Position numbers and translations under genes: made by a program. A stretch of 6,692 nucleotides of DNA from JBCFBK01 sp038562555 (GTDB lineage Bacteria; Bacteroidota; Bacteroidia; Bacteroidales; Prolixibacteraceae), in NCBI GenBank assembly GCA_038562555.1, contig JBCFBK010000098.1:1-6692 (forward strand), in the 5' to 3' direction. Below are positions 1 through 5,733 of this stretch, piece by piece. Below the pieces are notes generated by a model. The model was not told the DNA's origin. It did no database searches and saw only the letters and a program-made list of their open reading frames with translations. Positions within the stretch are counted from its first letter, which is position 1. Every line of letters starts with the position of its first letter.

Positions 1-910
1 CCTTTATTTTACATGGGCGAACTGGCCTGTTGGAGCATATCGAGAATGGTTTTCTTCACTTCCATCCGCGCGGATTCCTCAATGTTATAATACTTCACCC
101 TTAAACTTTCGGCCGAAATATTTTCCTGCCTTCTCGAACGGAAATGTTCCGAAATAAAAACAGAAAGATCTCTGGCGCCGCCGTTTTTTATGATACCGTT
201 TTCGACAAATAACCGCATAAAACAAGCGATTTGCTGCACTGAAAGGTTAAGCTCGAGTTTTGCTCCGTTTCCGGAGGCAGGCAATGCAGTGCCATAAGGA
301 ACTCCCGAATGAAGCAGCAGGCTCTTTTCGTGAAACGAAATTTCTTCACTGAGCCACTTGTGCAGGTAATCGAACGCGGATTCACGTCTGGAATCAAATG
401 CATTGGCCGAACTGACCGGCAACTGACTGACCCGCTTCAGCCAGTGATTGTAAAAGGTGATTTTATCGCTCTCCTTCTCTATTTTTGATGCTTCCTCCCG
501 GATGTTTGAAATAAAAAGCGAGACAACCGAAACGGAGTTGAAGTTAAATGAAATGAGCAGATCGGTTAGCGTGACCCCTATCAACGGCTTCAGGTTATGC
601 TTTTTTACCAGGATGATTTCCCGGATAAATGCACAAAGGTAGTTGATGAGCCCGTAAGTGATAACCGTTTCCTCAAAGCACTGACCCACCGATGCCTTCA
701 CTTCCTCGAACAGTTGGTGTTCAGGATCGCCGGCCGGCATACTGAGGCTTTCCAGTTTCTCTTTGATCTCGCCGGTAACCGCACCACGGGCATGATCGGT
801 TATTTTCTGATTTTGGTCGTATAAGGCAGGATAATCCCTGCAAACAGAATCGATCAGATCTTGCAGCGTGCTTAGGACGAGCTGCTGCCCATTGTCCGGG
901 CCACTGATTT
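1..910. repeat. Large direct repeat at window ends, left copy
   Basis: Bases 1-85 and 620-910 recur at 6314-6398 and 6399-6692 in the same orientation, offset 6313 bp at the left edge. The middle part (86-619) is missing from the right copy. The repeat runs past both window edges, so its full length is unknown. Confidence 0.9.
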
Positions 911-1169
911 CGGGTGGCGGCTCTTCGTCATTTTTTCGTACTGTTTCGCAGAAATAATCACTTAGCCGGACTAAGCGGGCGTGAAGGTTATGAACGAATG
1001 CACGTTGTTTGCCTTCACTGTCGGTCTGGTAAAACGTGCGGGCAAGTGAGGTACCGATCTTTTCCGTTTCCTGTTTGATAGTTTGTCTGGTCGTTTCCCG
1101 ATCTGCAGTGTTGTTTCCCGAAAAAACATGCTTAAGCAGATCGACATACAAGGTTAAATTGTTTCTCAT
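9..1169 (-). CDS. Hypothetical protein, 386 aa, mostly helical, Bacteroidota-type
   Basis: I do not recognise a named family. The reading frame stays open up to a TTG at 1229, but I choose the ATG at 1167-1169 because the extra 20 residues are a hydrophobic tract read through upstream DNA. Neither start has a clear Shine-Dalgarno, which is normal for Bacteroidota. The protein looks soluble and largely helical, with no convincing signal peptide from the chosen start. The last ~80 residues carry a pattern I associate with uncharacterised Bacteroidota proteins: a helix around LSVQQIACFMRLFVENGIIK, then a basic stretch (FRSRRQ), then ENISAESLRVKYYN and a final amphipathic helix. That tail could be a DNA- or protein-binding helical module; this is inference. 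A resemblance to RteC-type regulators of conjugative transposons was considered but is not established. A second, internally deleted copy lies at 6314-6692 in the same orientation. GC content is visibly higher than in the rhomboid gene next to it. Confidence 0.75.
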   Translation of the reverse strand: MRNNLTLYVDLLKHVFSGNNTADRETTRQTIKQETEKIGTSLARTFYQTDSEGKQRAFVHNLHARLVRLSDYFCETVRKNDEEPPPEISGPDNGQQLVLSTLQDLIDSVCRDYPALYDQNQKITDHARGAVTGEIKEKLESLSMPAGDPEHQLFEEVKASVGQCFEETVITYGLINYLCAFIREIILVKKHNLKPLIGVTLTDLLISFNFNSVSVVSLFISNIREEASKIEKESDKITFYNHWLKRVSQLPVSSANAFDSRRESAFDYLHKWLSEEISFHEKSLLLHSGVPYGTALPASGNGAKLELNLSVQQIACFMRLFVENGIIKNGGARDLSVFISEHFRSRRQENISAESLRVKYYNIEESARMEVKKTILDMLQQASSPM

Positions 1170-1239
1170 ACTTTGGATATGAAGATCATGGCTTTTATTA
1201 AACAGGAATAAAATTACAGAAAAATACAATTGATGTCAA

Positions 1240-1273
1240 TATCCGGCACTGCTTGCATCTGGGTTGCCGGATA
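1240..1273. repeat. Inverted repeat upstream of the 386-aa gene
   Basis: Perfect 9-bp arms TATCCGGCA (1240-1248) and TGCCGGATA (1265-1273) enclose a 16-nt loop. The repeat sits about 70 bp upstream of the chosen start of the minus-strand gene at 9-1169. No T-run follows on either strand, so a terminator is unlikely. An operator or a remnant element end are both possible; nothing here decides between them. Confidence 0.5.
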
Positions 1274-1308
1274 AAGCATAATGAAGCTGCCTTTTCGTTG
1301 TCGCAAAA

Positions 1309-1524
1309 TTTGCGGCAACTATCAATAAAGAATTAAATTGGTATCGGCAATTCTATCGTACATTTCCAATTGCGTCCGCAGTGCGGACACAATTCAGTTG
1401 GACACATTACAAGCTGTTACTGTCTATTGAGAATGAAGACAAAAGGGAATATTATGAGTTTGAAGCGTCTAAAAACAACTGGACTGCCAGGCGACTGGAA
1501 CGGCAGATCAACAGCCACTTGTGA
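1309..1524 (+). pseudogene. DUF1016/YhcG-like nuclease N-terminal domain relic
   Basis: A plus-strand frame without a usable start encodes a run that I recognise as the DUF1016 N-terminal domain of YhcG-type PD-(D/E)XK nucleases: KELNWYRQFYRTFP, then FSWTHYKLLLSIENEDKREY, then NNWTARRLERQINS, ending at a TGA (1522-1524). In intact family members (about 330-370 aa) the QINS motif is followed by a long linker and the C-terminal nuclease domain. Both are absent, and so is the first part of the N-terminal domain, since a TGA lies upstream in frame near 1280. It is therefore a both-ends-truncated relic of about 70 codons. Full-length relatives are thought to act in DNA repair or restriction-associated defence, so this marks an accessory locus. 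It lies between the 386-aa gene and the rhomboid gene, which are both on the opposite strand. Confidence 0.75.
1368..1394. repeat. 27-bp imperfect palindrome inside the DUF1016 relic
   Basis: Arms AATTG-C-GTCCGCA (1368-1380) and TGCGGAC-A-CAATT (1382-1394) are complementary at 12 of 13 positions around a single central G at 1381. The palindrome lies inside the relic coding sequence, at residues reading IASAVRTQF, so it may be a coincidence of codon use or a binding site exposed in the relic. Confidence 0.5.
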
Positions 1525-1544
1525 CTTGCAGCTCGGGTTGCAAG
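1525..1544. repeat. Short hairpin just after the DUF1016 relic stop
   Basis: CTTGCA (1525-1530) and TGCAAG (1539-1544) form a perfect 6-bp stem with an 8-nt loop, starting at the base after the relic's stop codon. A T-rich stretch follows only loosely (TTTT at 1551-1554), so I do not call it a terminator. It lies close to the boundary where the AT-rich rhomboid segment begins. Confidence 0.35.
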
Positions 1545-1572
1545 CTTAAGTTTTACCTCGTTTTTTGATTAT

Positions 1573-3132
1573 TCATCCTGTTTCATTTAGGTATTTTTTG
1601 AAATGAAAATATATCAACCCAATTACAAATCCACTTACTAATCCGCCAAGGTGAGCAGAATTATCCGAAGGCGTAACTAATCCCATCAATAATGTAGAAC
1701 CAACAATTACAAAAAGTCCTATTGAAAAAATTGCTCTCGAATCACCAGAACCAATTTTTAATATTATCATTGAAATTCCAAGTCCATACATACCCATTAT
1801 AGCTCCTGATGCTCCTGCACTAATAGTTTTATCATGGAAAAATAAACTTGTCAAACTTGCAATGATTCCTGTTAAAATATAAAAAACCAAATACTCCTTA
1901 ACTGATAATTCTTTATCCATTTGAAAACCCACGAGTGCAAACCCAATAATATTAAACATTAAATGAAAAATTCCAATATGTATAAAAATGGATGTAAATA
2001 CCCTCCACCATTCTCCTTCAAGGACAAGTGGCTTGAAATTAGCTCCCCAGTTTAATAAATCTCTTGAACTGGGTGATACAGCATCAGCTCCTGAGATAAT
2101 CATTAGAAGTATAACGATAATGTTAACATCTAATATTATTGAAGTTACTAATCTTTCTTTTGTAGGAATCAAATAAATCAATAAACCCAATGATTCCTTT
2201 AGCTTTTTAATCGCATCAAGCTTTTCAAATTTGCTTATAGCTGATGTTTTTATTGCTCTCCTAAAAATTAAAAGAAAAAACACAATCTGACCTAATATCA
2301 AAGTGCCAATAAACCATATAAACTTATGACCTGTCCTGGTTTCATAACTTCCTTTCTCAGGAACTAATATAATTGCATTTTTGGCAATCTCTTTTCCATA
2401 AGGAACTCTCTCAATAGCAAATAGAAAATTATCCTTATCATCTGAATTTCTGATGCGCTGAAAATAATTCTGTGGATGGAAATCAAAAACTTTAAATTCT
2501 TCAATACACTTATCTACAAACTTTTGAATTTTATCGGGCTGCTCATCCATATCCCATTTGCGATTGCTAAATTTTTCGCTATACTCTTTACCAATCCAAA
2601 TATTAAAATCTTGCGGTGACTTATAATATGCGAATGTATCCACCATTGGACAGGTAAAATAAGCAGTTACAGTTATTTCTGTCCCATACTTGTTAGATGT
2701 TCGACGTGATGTCCAAAAACTTCCAAATCCTTTATATGCAAAATATTTATCAACTTCATAATATTTCGTTTCCGGTAATTTTGCAATTTCAGTTGTGCTG
2801 TTAAGTTTAGTTAGTTTTCCATTTTTTACATCAATGTAGTGCTGTGAAATTATCAGAGGTACAGCAAGTATAATAGCACTAAAAAAAGTCAAGAATTCTC
2901 CAATATTATCCCGAATTGCCAAAAACTTTATTTTAGGTCTAACAAATAGGTATGCGAAAAGTCCAGATAGTCCGAAAGGAATAAAGAAGTTCAATAACAT
3001 TTCCTTAGGTTCAATCAGATGGTAACGAATAATTAAGAAATAATTCAATAGAGTATAAACCCCAATTATCAACAAAATCCCAATTAATATAGGGAAATAT
3101 ATGTGCTTTAATATTTTACGAAAATCTTTCAT
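1573..3132 (-). CDS. Rhomboid family intramembrane serine protease, 519 aa
   Basis: The protein should cleave transmembrane substrates within the cytoplasmic membrane. The C-terminal ~180 residues are a rhomboid domain: WWRVFTSIF (375-383), the HxxxxHLxxN motif with His385, His390 and Asn394, the catalytic serine Ser442 in GASG (440-443), and the catalytic histidine His494 in SAHLGG. The Ser/His dyad is intact. The N-terminus is atypical. Three hydrophobic segments (about 11-35, 46-64, 78-97) precede a soluble domain (about 98-269), then a fourth segment (270-290) and a basic linker. Positive residues at 1-10 and 291-312 put the ~170-residue domain outside the cytoplasm, on the same face as a rhomboid active site. 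Typical GlpG-type proteins are 200-300 aa, so the N-terminal half is extra. ATG at 3132 follows no obvious Shine-Dalgarno. The gene is strikingly AT-rich compared with its neighbours, which suggests separate acquisition. No partner gene is adjacent. The family assignment is firm; the substrate is unknown. Confidence 0.93.
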   Translation of the reverse strand: MKDFRKILKHIYFPILIGILLIIGVYTLLNYFLIIRYHLIEPKEMLLNFFIPFGLSGLFAYLFVRPKIKFLAIRDNIGEFLTFFSAIILAVPLIISQHYIDVKNGKLTKLNSTTEIAKLPETKYYEVDKYFAYKGFGSFWTSRRTSNKYGTEITVTAYFTCPMVDTFAYYKSPQDFNIWIGKEYSEKFSNRKWDMDEQPDKIQKFVDKCIEEFKVFDFHPQNYFQRIRNSDDKDNFLFAIERVPYGKEIAKNAIILVPEKGSYETRTGHKFIWFIGTLILGQIVFFLLIFRRAIKTSAISKFEKLDAIKKLKESLGLLIYLIPTKERLVTSIILDVNIIVILLMIISGADAVSPSSRDLLNWGANFKPLVLEGEWWRVFTSIFIHIGIFHLMFNIIGFALVGFQMDKELSVKEYLVFYILTGIIASLTSLFFHDKTISAGASGAIMGMYGLGISMIILKIGSGDSRAIFSIGLFVIVGSTLLMGLVTPSDNSAHLGGLVSGFVIGLIYFHFKKYLNETG

Positions 3133-3245
3133 TCGTTATCGATGTTGTCGGCTGTCTTGCTTTTATGCTCGCTAACGCTCGCCGGTATATAAATGTCACT
3201 ACAATTTCTGCAAAAGCGGGTGCATTTTAATTTTGAGGAAATGTT

Positions 3246-3275
3246 GTATGAAAAAGCTTAAAACGCTTTTCATAC
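3246..3275. repeat. Hairpin upstream of the rhomboid gene
   Basis: GTATGAAAAAGC (3246-3257) pairs with GCTTTTCATAC (3265-3275), giving 11 base pairs with one bulged A and a 7-nt loop. It lies about 115 bp upstream of the rhomboid start on that gene's strand. A weaker 5-bp inverted repeat, ACATA/TATGT, follows at 3286-3301. Such hairpins are often seen between accessory cassettes; a role here is inference. Confidence 0.5.
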
Positions 3276-3312
3276 AGAAGCGATAACATACCTCGTTATG
3301 TGACGGTTAAGT

Positions 3313-3408
3313 TTTTCATGTATATGGGGAGCAACTTGTCTGTGTACATGGAAACAAACTTGCCCATGTATATGGCGGAAAGAGTTTCCACGTATATGGC
3401 GGCAAACA
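3313..3408. repeat. Tandem array, four 24-bp units
   Basis: Four contiguous 24-nt units (3313-3336, 3337-3360, 3361-3384, 3385-3408) share a core close to CATGTATATGG followed by an A/G-rich half. Units are degenerate, which points to an old array. Because 24 nt is eight codons, the plus strand reads as an octapeptide-like series with a recurring Y-M pair (MYMGSN, VYMETN, MYMAER, TYMAAN). The open frame is only about 45 codons with no Shine-Dalgarno, so I treat the array as non-coding. It occupies the gene-free stretch 3133-3529. Confidence 0.75.
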
Positions 3409-3412
3409 TTTT

Positions 3413-3491
3413 TATGCGTTAAAGACAAAATGATTATGCATTAAAGACAACTTGATTATCGTGCATAAACAACTTGATTATGCATTATCGG
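3413..3491. repeat. Tandem array, three and a half 22-bp units
   Basis: Units at 3413-3434, 3435-3456 and 3457-3478, plus a partial unit at 3479-3491, follow the pattern TATGCATTAAAGACAACTTG with AT at the end. The third unit is the most diverged in its first half. The array starts 4 bp after the 24-bp-period array ends, has no spacers and is not a CRISPR. No gene is visible in it on either strand. Confidence 0.7.
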
Positions 3492-3529
3492 AAGACTCAA
3501 ATTGAGTTGGTCGCAGGAGACATCCGCTT

Positions 3530-3709
3530 TTAGGTGTCCTTTCTCTGCTTCTTCAATGAAGCCCGGACTTTTTTTACGAAATCGGCCGACACCTCCGTCA
3601 CGCCGGCGATTTGCTCGTCCGTCCAGCCATGTTTGATAATAAGGTTTCGAATAGTTTTCTTTAGTCCGTCATGTTTGGCCTTTTCCAGTAATAATTCTTT
3701 AATGCCCAT
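3530..3709 (-). CDS. 59-aa C-terminal-like remnant of a PD-(D/E)XK_2/Rpn-type protein
   Basis: A minus-strand frame from ATG at 3709 to a TAA at 3530-3532 encodes 59 residues. The tail reads KKTIRNLIIKHGWTDEQIAG and then VTEVSADFVKKVRASL. This resembles the short helix-turn-helix-like end of Rpn/PD-(D/E)XK_2 transposase-family proteins, where a phrase such as 'DEQIAxxTGVSxExVxKLR' closes the protein; the intact member at 4606-5469 ends similarly (GLSVEAIRKYTGLSKEEIEKL region). The nuclease core is missing. The frame stays open only ~23 codons further upstream (DSELEKLTGRSD) before a stop, so this is probably a decayed remnant. Against pure decay, the ATG is preceded by AAGGAG at a spacing of 7, the only strong Shine-Dalgarno seen in the window, so the small protein could be made. 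Family assignment is moderate. Confidence 0.5.
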   Translation of the reverse strand: MGIKELLLEKAKHDGLKKTIRNLIIKHGWTDEQIAGVTEVSADFVKKVRASLKKQRKDT

Positions 3710-3943
3710 GGTATCACTCCTTCCTGTCAGTTTTTCAAGTTCACTATCAAAAATATAAATAATCTTCTTTTTGTCGCATTACATTCAGATCAGTTGTTTT
3801 TGGCTTGTTTAACGGAGCCTATTGGTTTTGTGTAGTAAAGGTATTGAATTTTAGTTACAGATGTCTATCCCTCTCCTATTCTGTACGTATGGCTTTACTT
3901 AATCTCACTCGAAACTGCATCTCGGTCTGTAATCCGGCATATA

Positions 3944-4189
3944 TTAAAATGGCCTTTTGCGGCTCCTGATATAATAAAACAATAAGTCGGGGGTCGCTTT
4001 TTCAGTTCCATATACCAAAATATCTTTGAAAAAATCCTGACATACTTTGTCTATATCCGCATAGCTCAACCCCAGGGATTCCTTCACCATCTCGTCAACG
4101 GGGAGCTTTTTCTTTTTGAGCAGATCTGCCAGCTCAATCTTGTAGAATTTTGTAATTTGTTCCAGGTCAGGGAGAGGATAAGAAATCAT
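3944..4189 (-). pseudogene. AAA+ ATPase C-terminal lid fragment
   Basis: Eighty-one codons from the ATG at 4189 encode the end of an AAA+ ATPase. YPLPDLEQITKFYK matches the segment after the conserved RFD arginine-finger/sensor region, and GLSYADIDKVCQDFFKDIL is the AAA lid motif usually seen as GLSGADIxxVCxxAxxxAL. The fragment ends in a basic RSRKRPF tail. The Walker A, Walker B and sensor 1 motifs should lie 100-200 residues upstream; instead the homology stops at the start codon and a 153-bp repeat begins 6 bp upstream (4195). The piece cannot bind or hydrolyse ATP alone. The intact parent would probably have been a SpoVK/FtsH-like AAA protein, sometimes paired with a subtilisin-like protease in accessory loci; no such partner is seen here. 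Confidence 0.7.
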
Positions 4190-4194
4190 TTTTG

Positions 4195-4347
4195 ATTAAG
4201 GCTTCGGAAAGTTTCTTACCGGCCAACAAAAATTGGTTAAGGGAAAACCACCTGCAATATACGCAGCTAATATTTCATCGCAGCTCAAACTGGATATTAA
4301 CCAAATCTCATCAGAATGTAGTAATTTTCGGCAACATTGGATACAAC
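4195..4347. repeat. 153-bp direct repeat, copy 1
   Basis: This segment, from ATTAAGGCTTCGGAAAG to GGCAACATTGGATACAAC, recurs at 5567-5719 in the same orientation and at the same length. The first 50 bp are most diverged, with several substitutions and a 1-bp indel compensated by a second 1-bp indel near 4270; the last ~80 bp are identical. The copy abuts the truncated AAA+ fragment on its left. On the minus strand it holds an open run of about 50 codons without a start codon, ending in TAA three codons before the AAA+ fragment's ATG. I cannot assign that peptide. Confidence 0.9.
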
Positions 4348-4383
4348 TATAACGCTATAGCAACCTTTTAAAAAATATTTCAA

Positions 4384-4408
4384 ATAAAAAAGCCCGATTC
4401 CTCAGGCT
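4384..4408 (-). terminator. Rho-independent terminator downstream of the PD-(D/E)XK_2 gene
   Basis: On the minus strand, AGCCTGA and TCGGGCT form a 7-bp stem with one G-U pair around a GGAA tetraloop (a GNRA loop), followed directly by a run of six T and then ATTT. It is about 200 nt downstream of the stop at 4606 on the same strand, with no gene between, and would end that transcript before the 153-bp repeat. Confidence 0.7.
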
Positions 4409-4605
4409 GATTTCTTCAGGGAAAACTGGTCTGAAAACTCCCAACGGATTGTTCTCAAACACTGTCTCCCATCTTATGTCGTTACAGTTTATCTCTATAA
4501 TGGTGAAACTAAATAAAAAGATATCCACTATTTTGGGTTAAATCCGGTCTTATCTCTCATTACCCTTATACAAGGAAAGGAAAAGGGGGTAAAGGTGCCT
4601 GGCAG

Positions 4606-5469
4606 TTACAGTTTTTCAATTTCTTCTTTTGAAAGTCCGGTATATTTGCGGATCGCTTCGACAGAAAGCCCATCCTTTTTCATGGCTGTTGCAGTCTCCA
4701 CTGCTTTTCTGTATTCGCCTTCCTTCCGGGCATAATTCAAGGCATTTTGATTATCCCATTTCCGTTTTAAGCTGGTATCGTACATCCTTTTTTCCTCCTT
4801 TGTCAGGTTGCAGTATGAAGCAATCTGAAATAATTTTTCAAATATCGACTTCCGCAAATAAACAGGAATCTTTTTCATCCTGCTCATATTCTTCAACACA
4901 TAAAGCCAACGGTCCAGGTCCGTTTCCAGTTCACCCTCCGTTTTGACAAATTTAATCAATTCTACGAATATATACTCCAGCCCCGGGTAAAAAACCACTC
5001 CGCTGTTTCTGTAGCACAGGCAGATATCCTGCAGGTAAGCGGTCGGTGGCGTGTCTTCCAGCGAGAAGCCATCCAGCAGGGCAATCAGGTAAACCTCCCG
5101 GATAGCATAGTCCCACTCTGAACGCTTGCCTTTTGGGGCTTGCTCACTGATAAGACGGCTGGTATAAAAGATCGCTCTCTTTTTAAAATTCTCCTGCTTC
5201 GAACGCTGCACTTCGATGATGAACTGCTCGCCATTCACCCCGGTGCACAGCAAGTCAAAAATAGCCCCGCCCTCATCACGCGTACCGCCGGGATGTTCAT
5301 TCTTACTGTAAACAAGATCTATAATCTGCTTTCTTCCCTGGAATACCTCGTTCAGGAAAGCGATCAGCAAGTCCTTATTCGGTTCTTCTCCGAAAATTTT
5401 TTTGAAGCCAAAATCGCTCAGAGGGTCGATAAAGGTTATTTCTTCCGGTTTTTCTCTGGTCATGATCAT
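4606..5469 (-). CDS. PD-(D/E)XK nuclease family transposase (PDDEXK_2), 287 aa
   Basis: Members of this family (PF12784, related to the Rpn recombination-promoting nucleases) are predicted DNA endonucleases linked to horizontal transfer; biochemical activity is shown only for Rpn relatives. The N-terminus has the hallmark DPLSDFGFKKIFGEEPNKDL, followed by AFLNEVF. The nuclease core shows the catalytic Asp in the IFDLLC strand and the ExQ pair in FIIEVQRS (Glu and Gln), then the helix with FYTSRLISEQ. The C-terminus ends in a short helix-turn-helix-like segment, AIRKYTGLSKEEIEKL. Length and motifs indicate a full-length, potentially active gene. The frame is open to a TTG at 5499, but I choose the ATG at 5467-5469; a second ATG two codons later (5461-5463) is equally possible. 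No strong Shine-Dalgarno is seen. The gene is bracketed by two 153-bp direct repeats and followed by a terminator. No terminal inverted repeats typical of insertion sequences were found. Confidence 0.92.
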   Translation of the reverse strand: MIMTREKPEEITFIDPLSDFGFKKIFGEEPNKDLLIAFLNEVFQGRKQIIDLVYSKNEHPGGTRDEGGAIFDLLCTGVNGEQFIIEVQRSKQENFKKRAIFYTSRLISEQAPKGKRSEWDYAIREVYLIALLDGFSLEDTPPTAYLQDICLCYRNSGVVFYPGLEYIFVELIKFVKTEGELETDLDRWLYVLKNMSRMKKIPVYLRKSIFEKLFQIASYCNLTKEEKRMYDTSLKRKWDNQNALNYARKEGEYRKAVETATAMKKDGLSVEAIRKYTGLSKEEIEKL

Positions 5470-5496
5470 GAAAATTTGTTCACAACCTAAAGTTAA

Positions 5497-5504
5497 CAAA
5501 GTTA
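5497..5504 (-). promoter_or_regulatory. Candidate Bacteroidota -7 promoter element
   Basis: On the minus strand TAACTTTG matches the Bacteroidota -7 consensus TAnnTTTG and lies 28 nt upstream of the chosen ATG of the PD-(D/E)XK_2 gene. It is part of a small inverted repeat, TTAAC-TTT-GTTAA. The nearest upstream TTTG (5516-5519) is only 11 nt away, shorter than the usual -33 spacing, so the call is weak. Confidence 0.3.
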
Positions 5505-5566
5505 ATCGAATACTTCAAACGAATGTTCTTATTTACCGCTTATTATACCAGCAAAAATGTAAAACT

Positions 5567-5719
5567 ATTAAGGCTTCGGAAAGCTTCTTATCGGACAGCA
5601 ATGATTGGTTTAAGGGAAAACCACCTGCAATATACGCAGCTAAATTTCATCGCAGCTCAAACTGGATATTAACCAAATCTCATCAGAATGTAGTAATTTT
5701 CGGCAACATTGGATACAAC
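5567..5719. repeat. 153-bp direct repeat, copy 2
   Basis: Second copy of the 4195-4347 repeat, same orientation. It starts about 100 bp upstream of the PD-(D/E)XK_2 start on that gene's strand and ends 14 bp before the ATG of the small membrane protein on the other strand, so it fills the divergent intergenic space of the two genes. It could therefore carry promoter sequence for either; I could not pin one down. Relative to copy 1 it has a +1 and a -1 indel about 30 bp apart and several substitutions in its first third. Confidence 0.9.
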
Positions 5720-5733
5720 ACAAACAGCCAGAT

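Noticed and set aside
9..1169. RteC regulator of a conjugative transposon
   Set aside because: The C-terminal helical pattern is of a kind seen in Bacteroidota accessory proteins, but the motifs I associate with the end of RteC are not present, so no name is given.
3133..3310. Classical integron attC site
   Set aside because: Hairpins are present, but I cannot match the RYYYAAC / GTTRRRY core pair at suitable spacing, and no integrase is in the window.
3313..3491. CRISPR array
   Set aside because: The repeats are directly contiguous and degenerate, with no spacers, and no cas genes are nearby.
3534..3758. Plus-strand 74-codon open frame
   Set aside because: It is antisense to the nuclease-tail remnant, which has a better reading and a strong Shine-Dalgarno.
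5541..5566. Sigma70-type promoter (TATAAT on the minus strand) for the PD-(D/E)XK_2 gene
   Set aside because: A TATAAT is present, but the nearest -35-like hexamer is only about 10 nt away, and Bacteroidota promoters use a different consensus.
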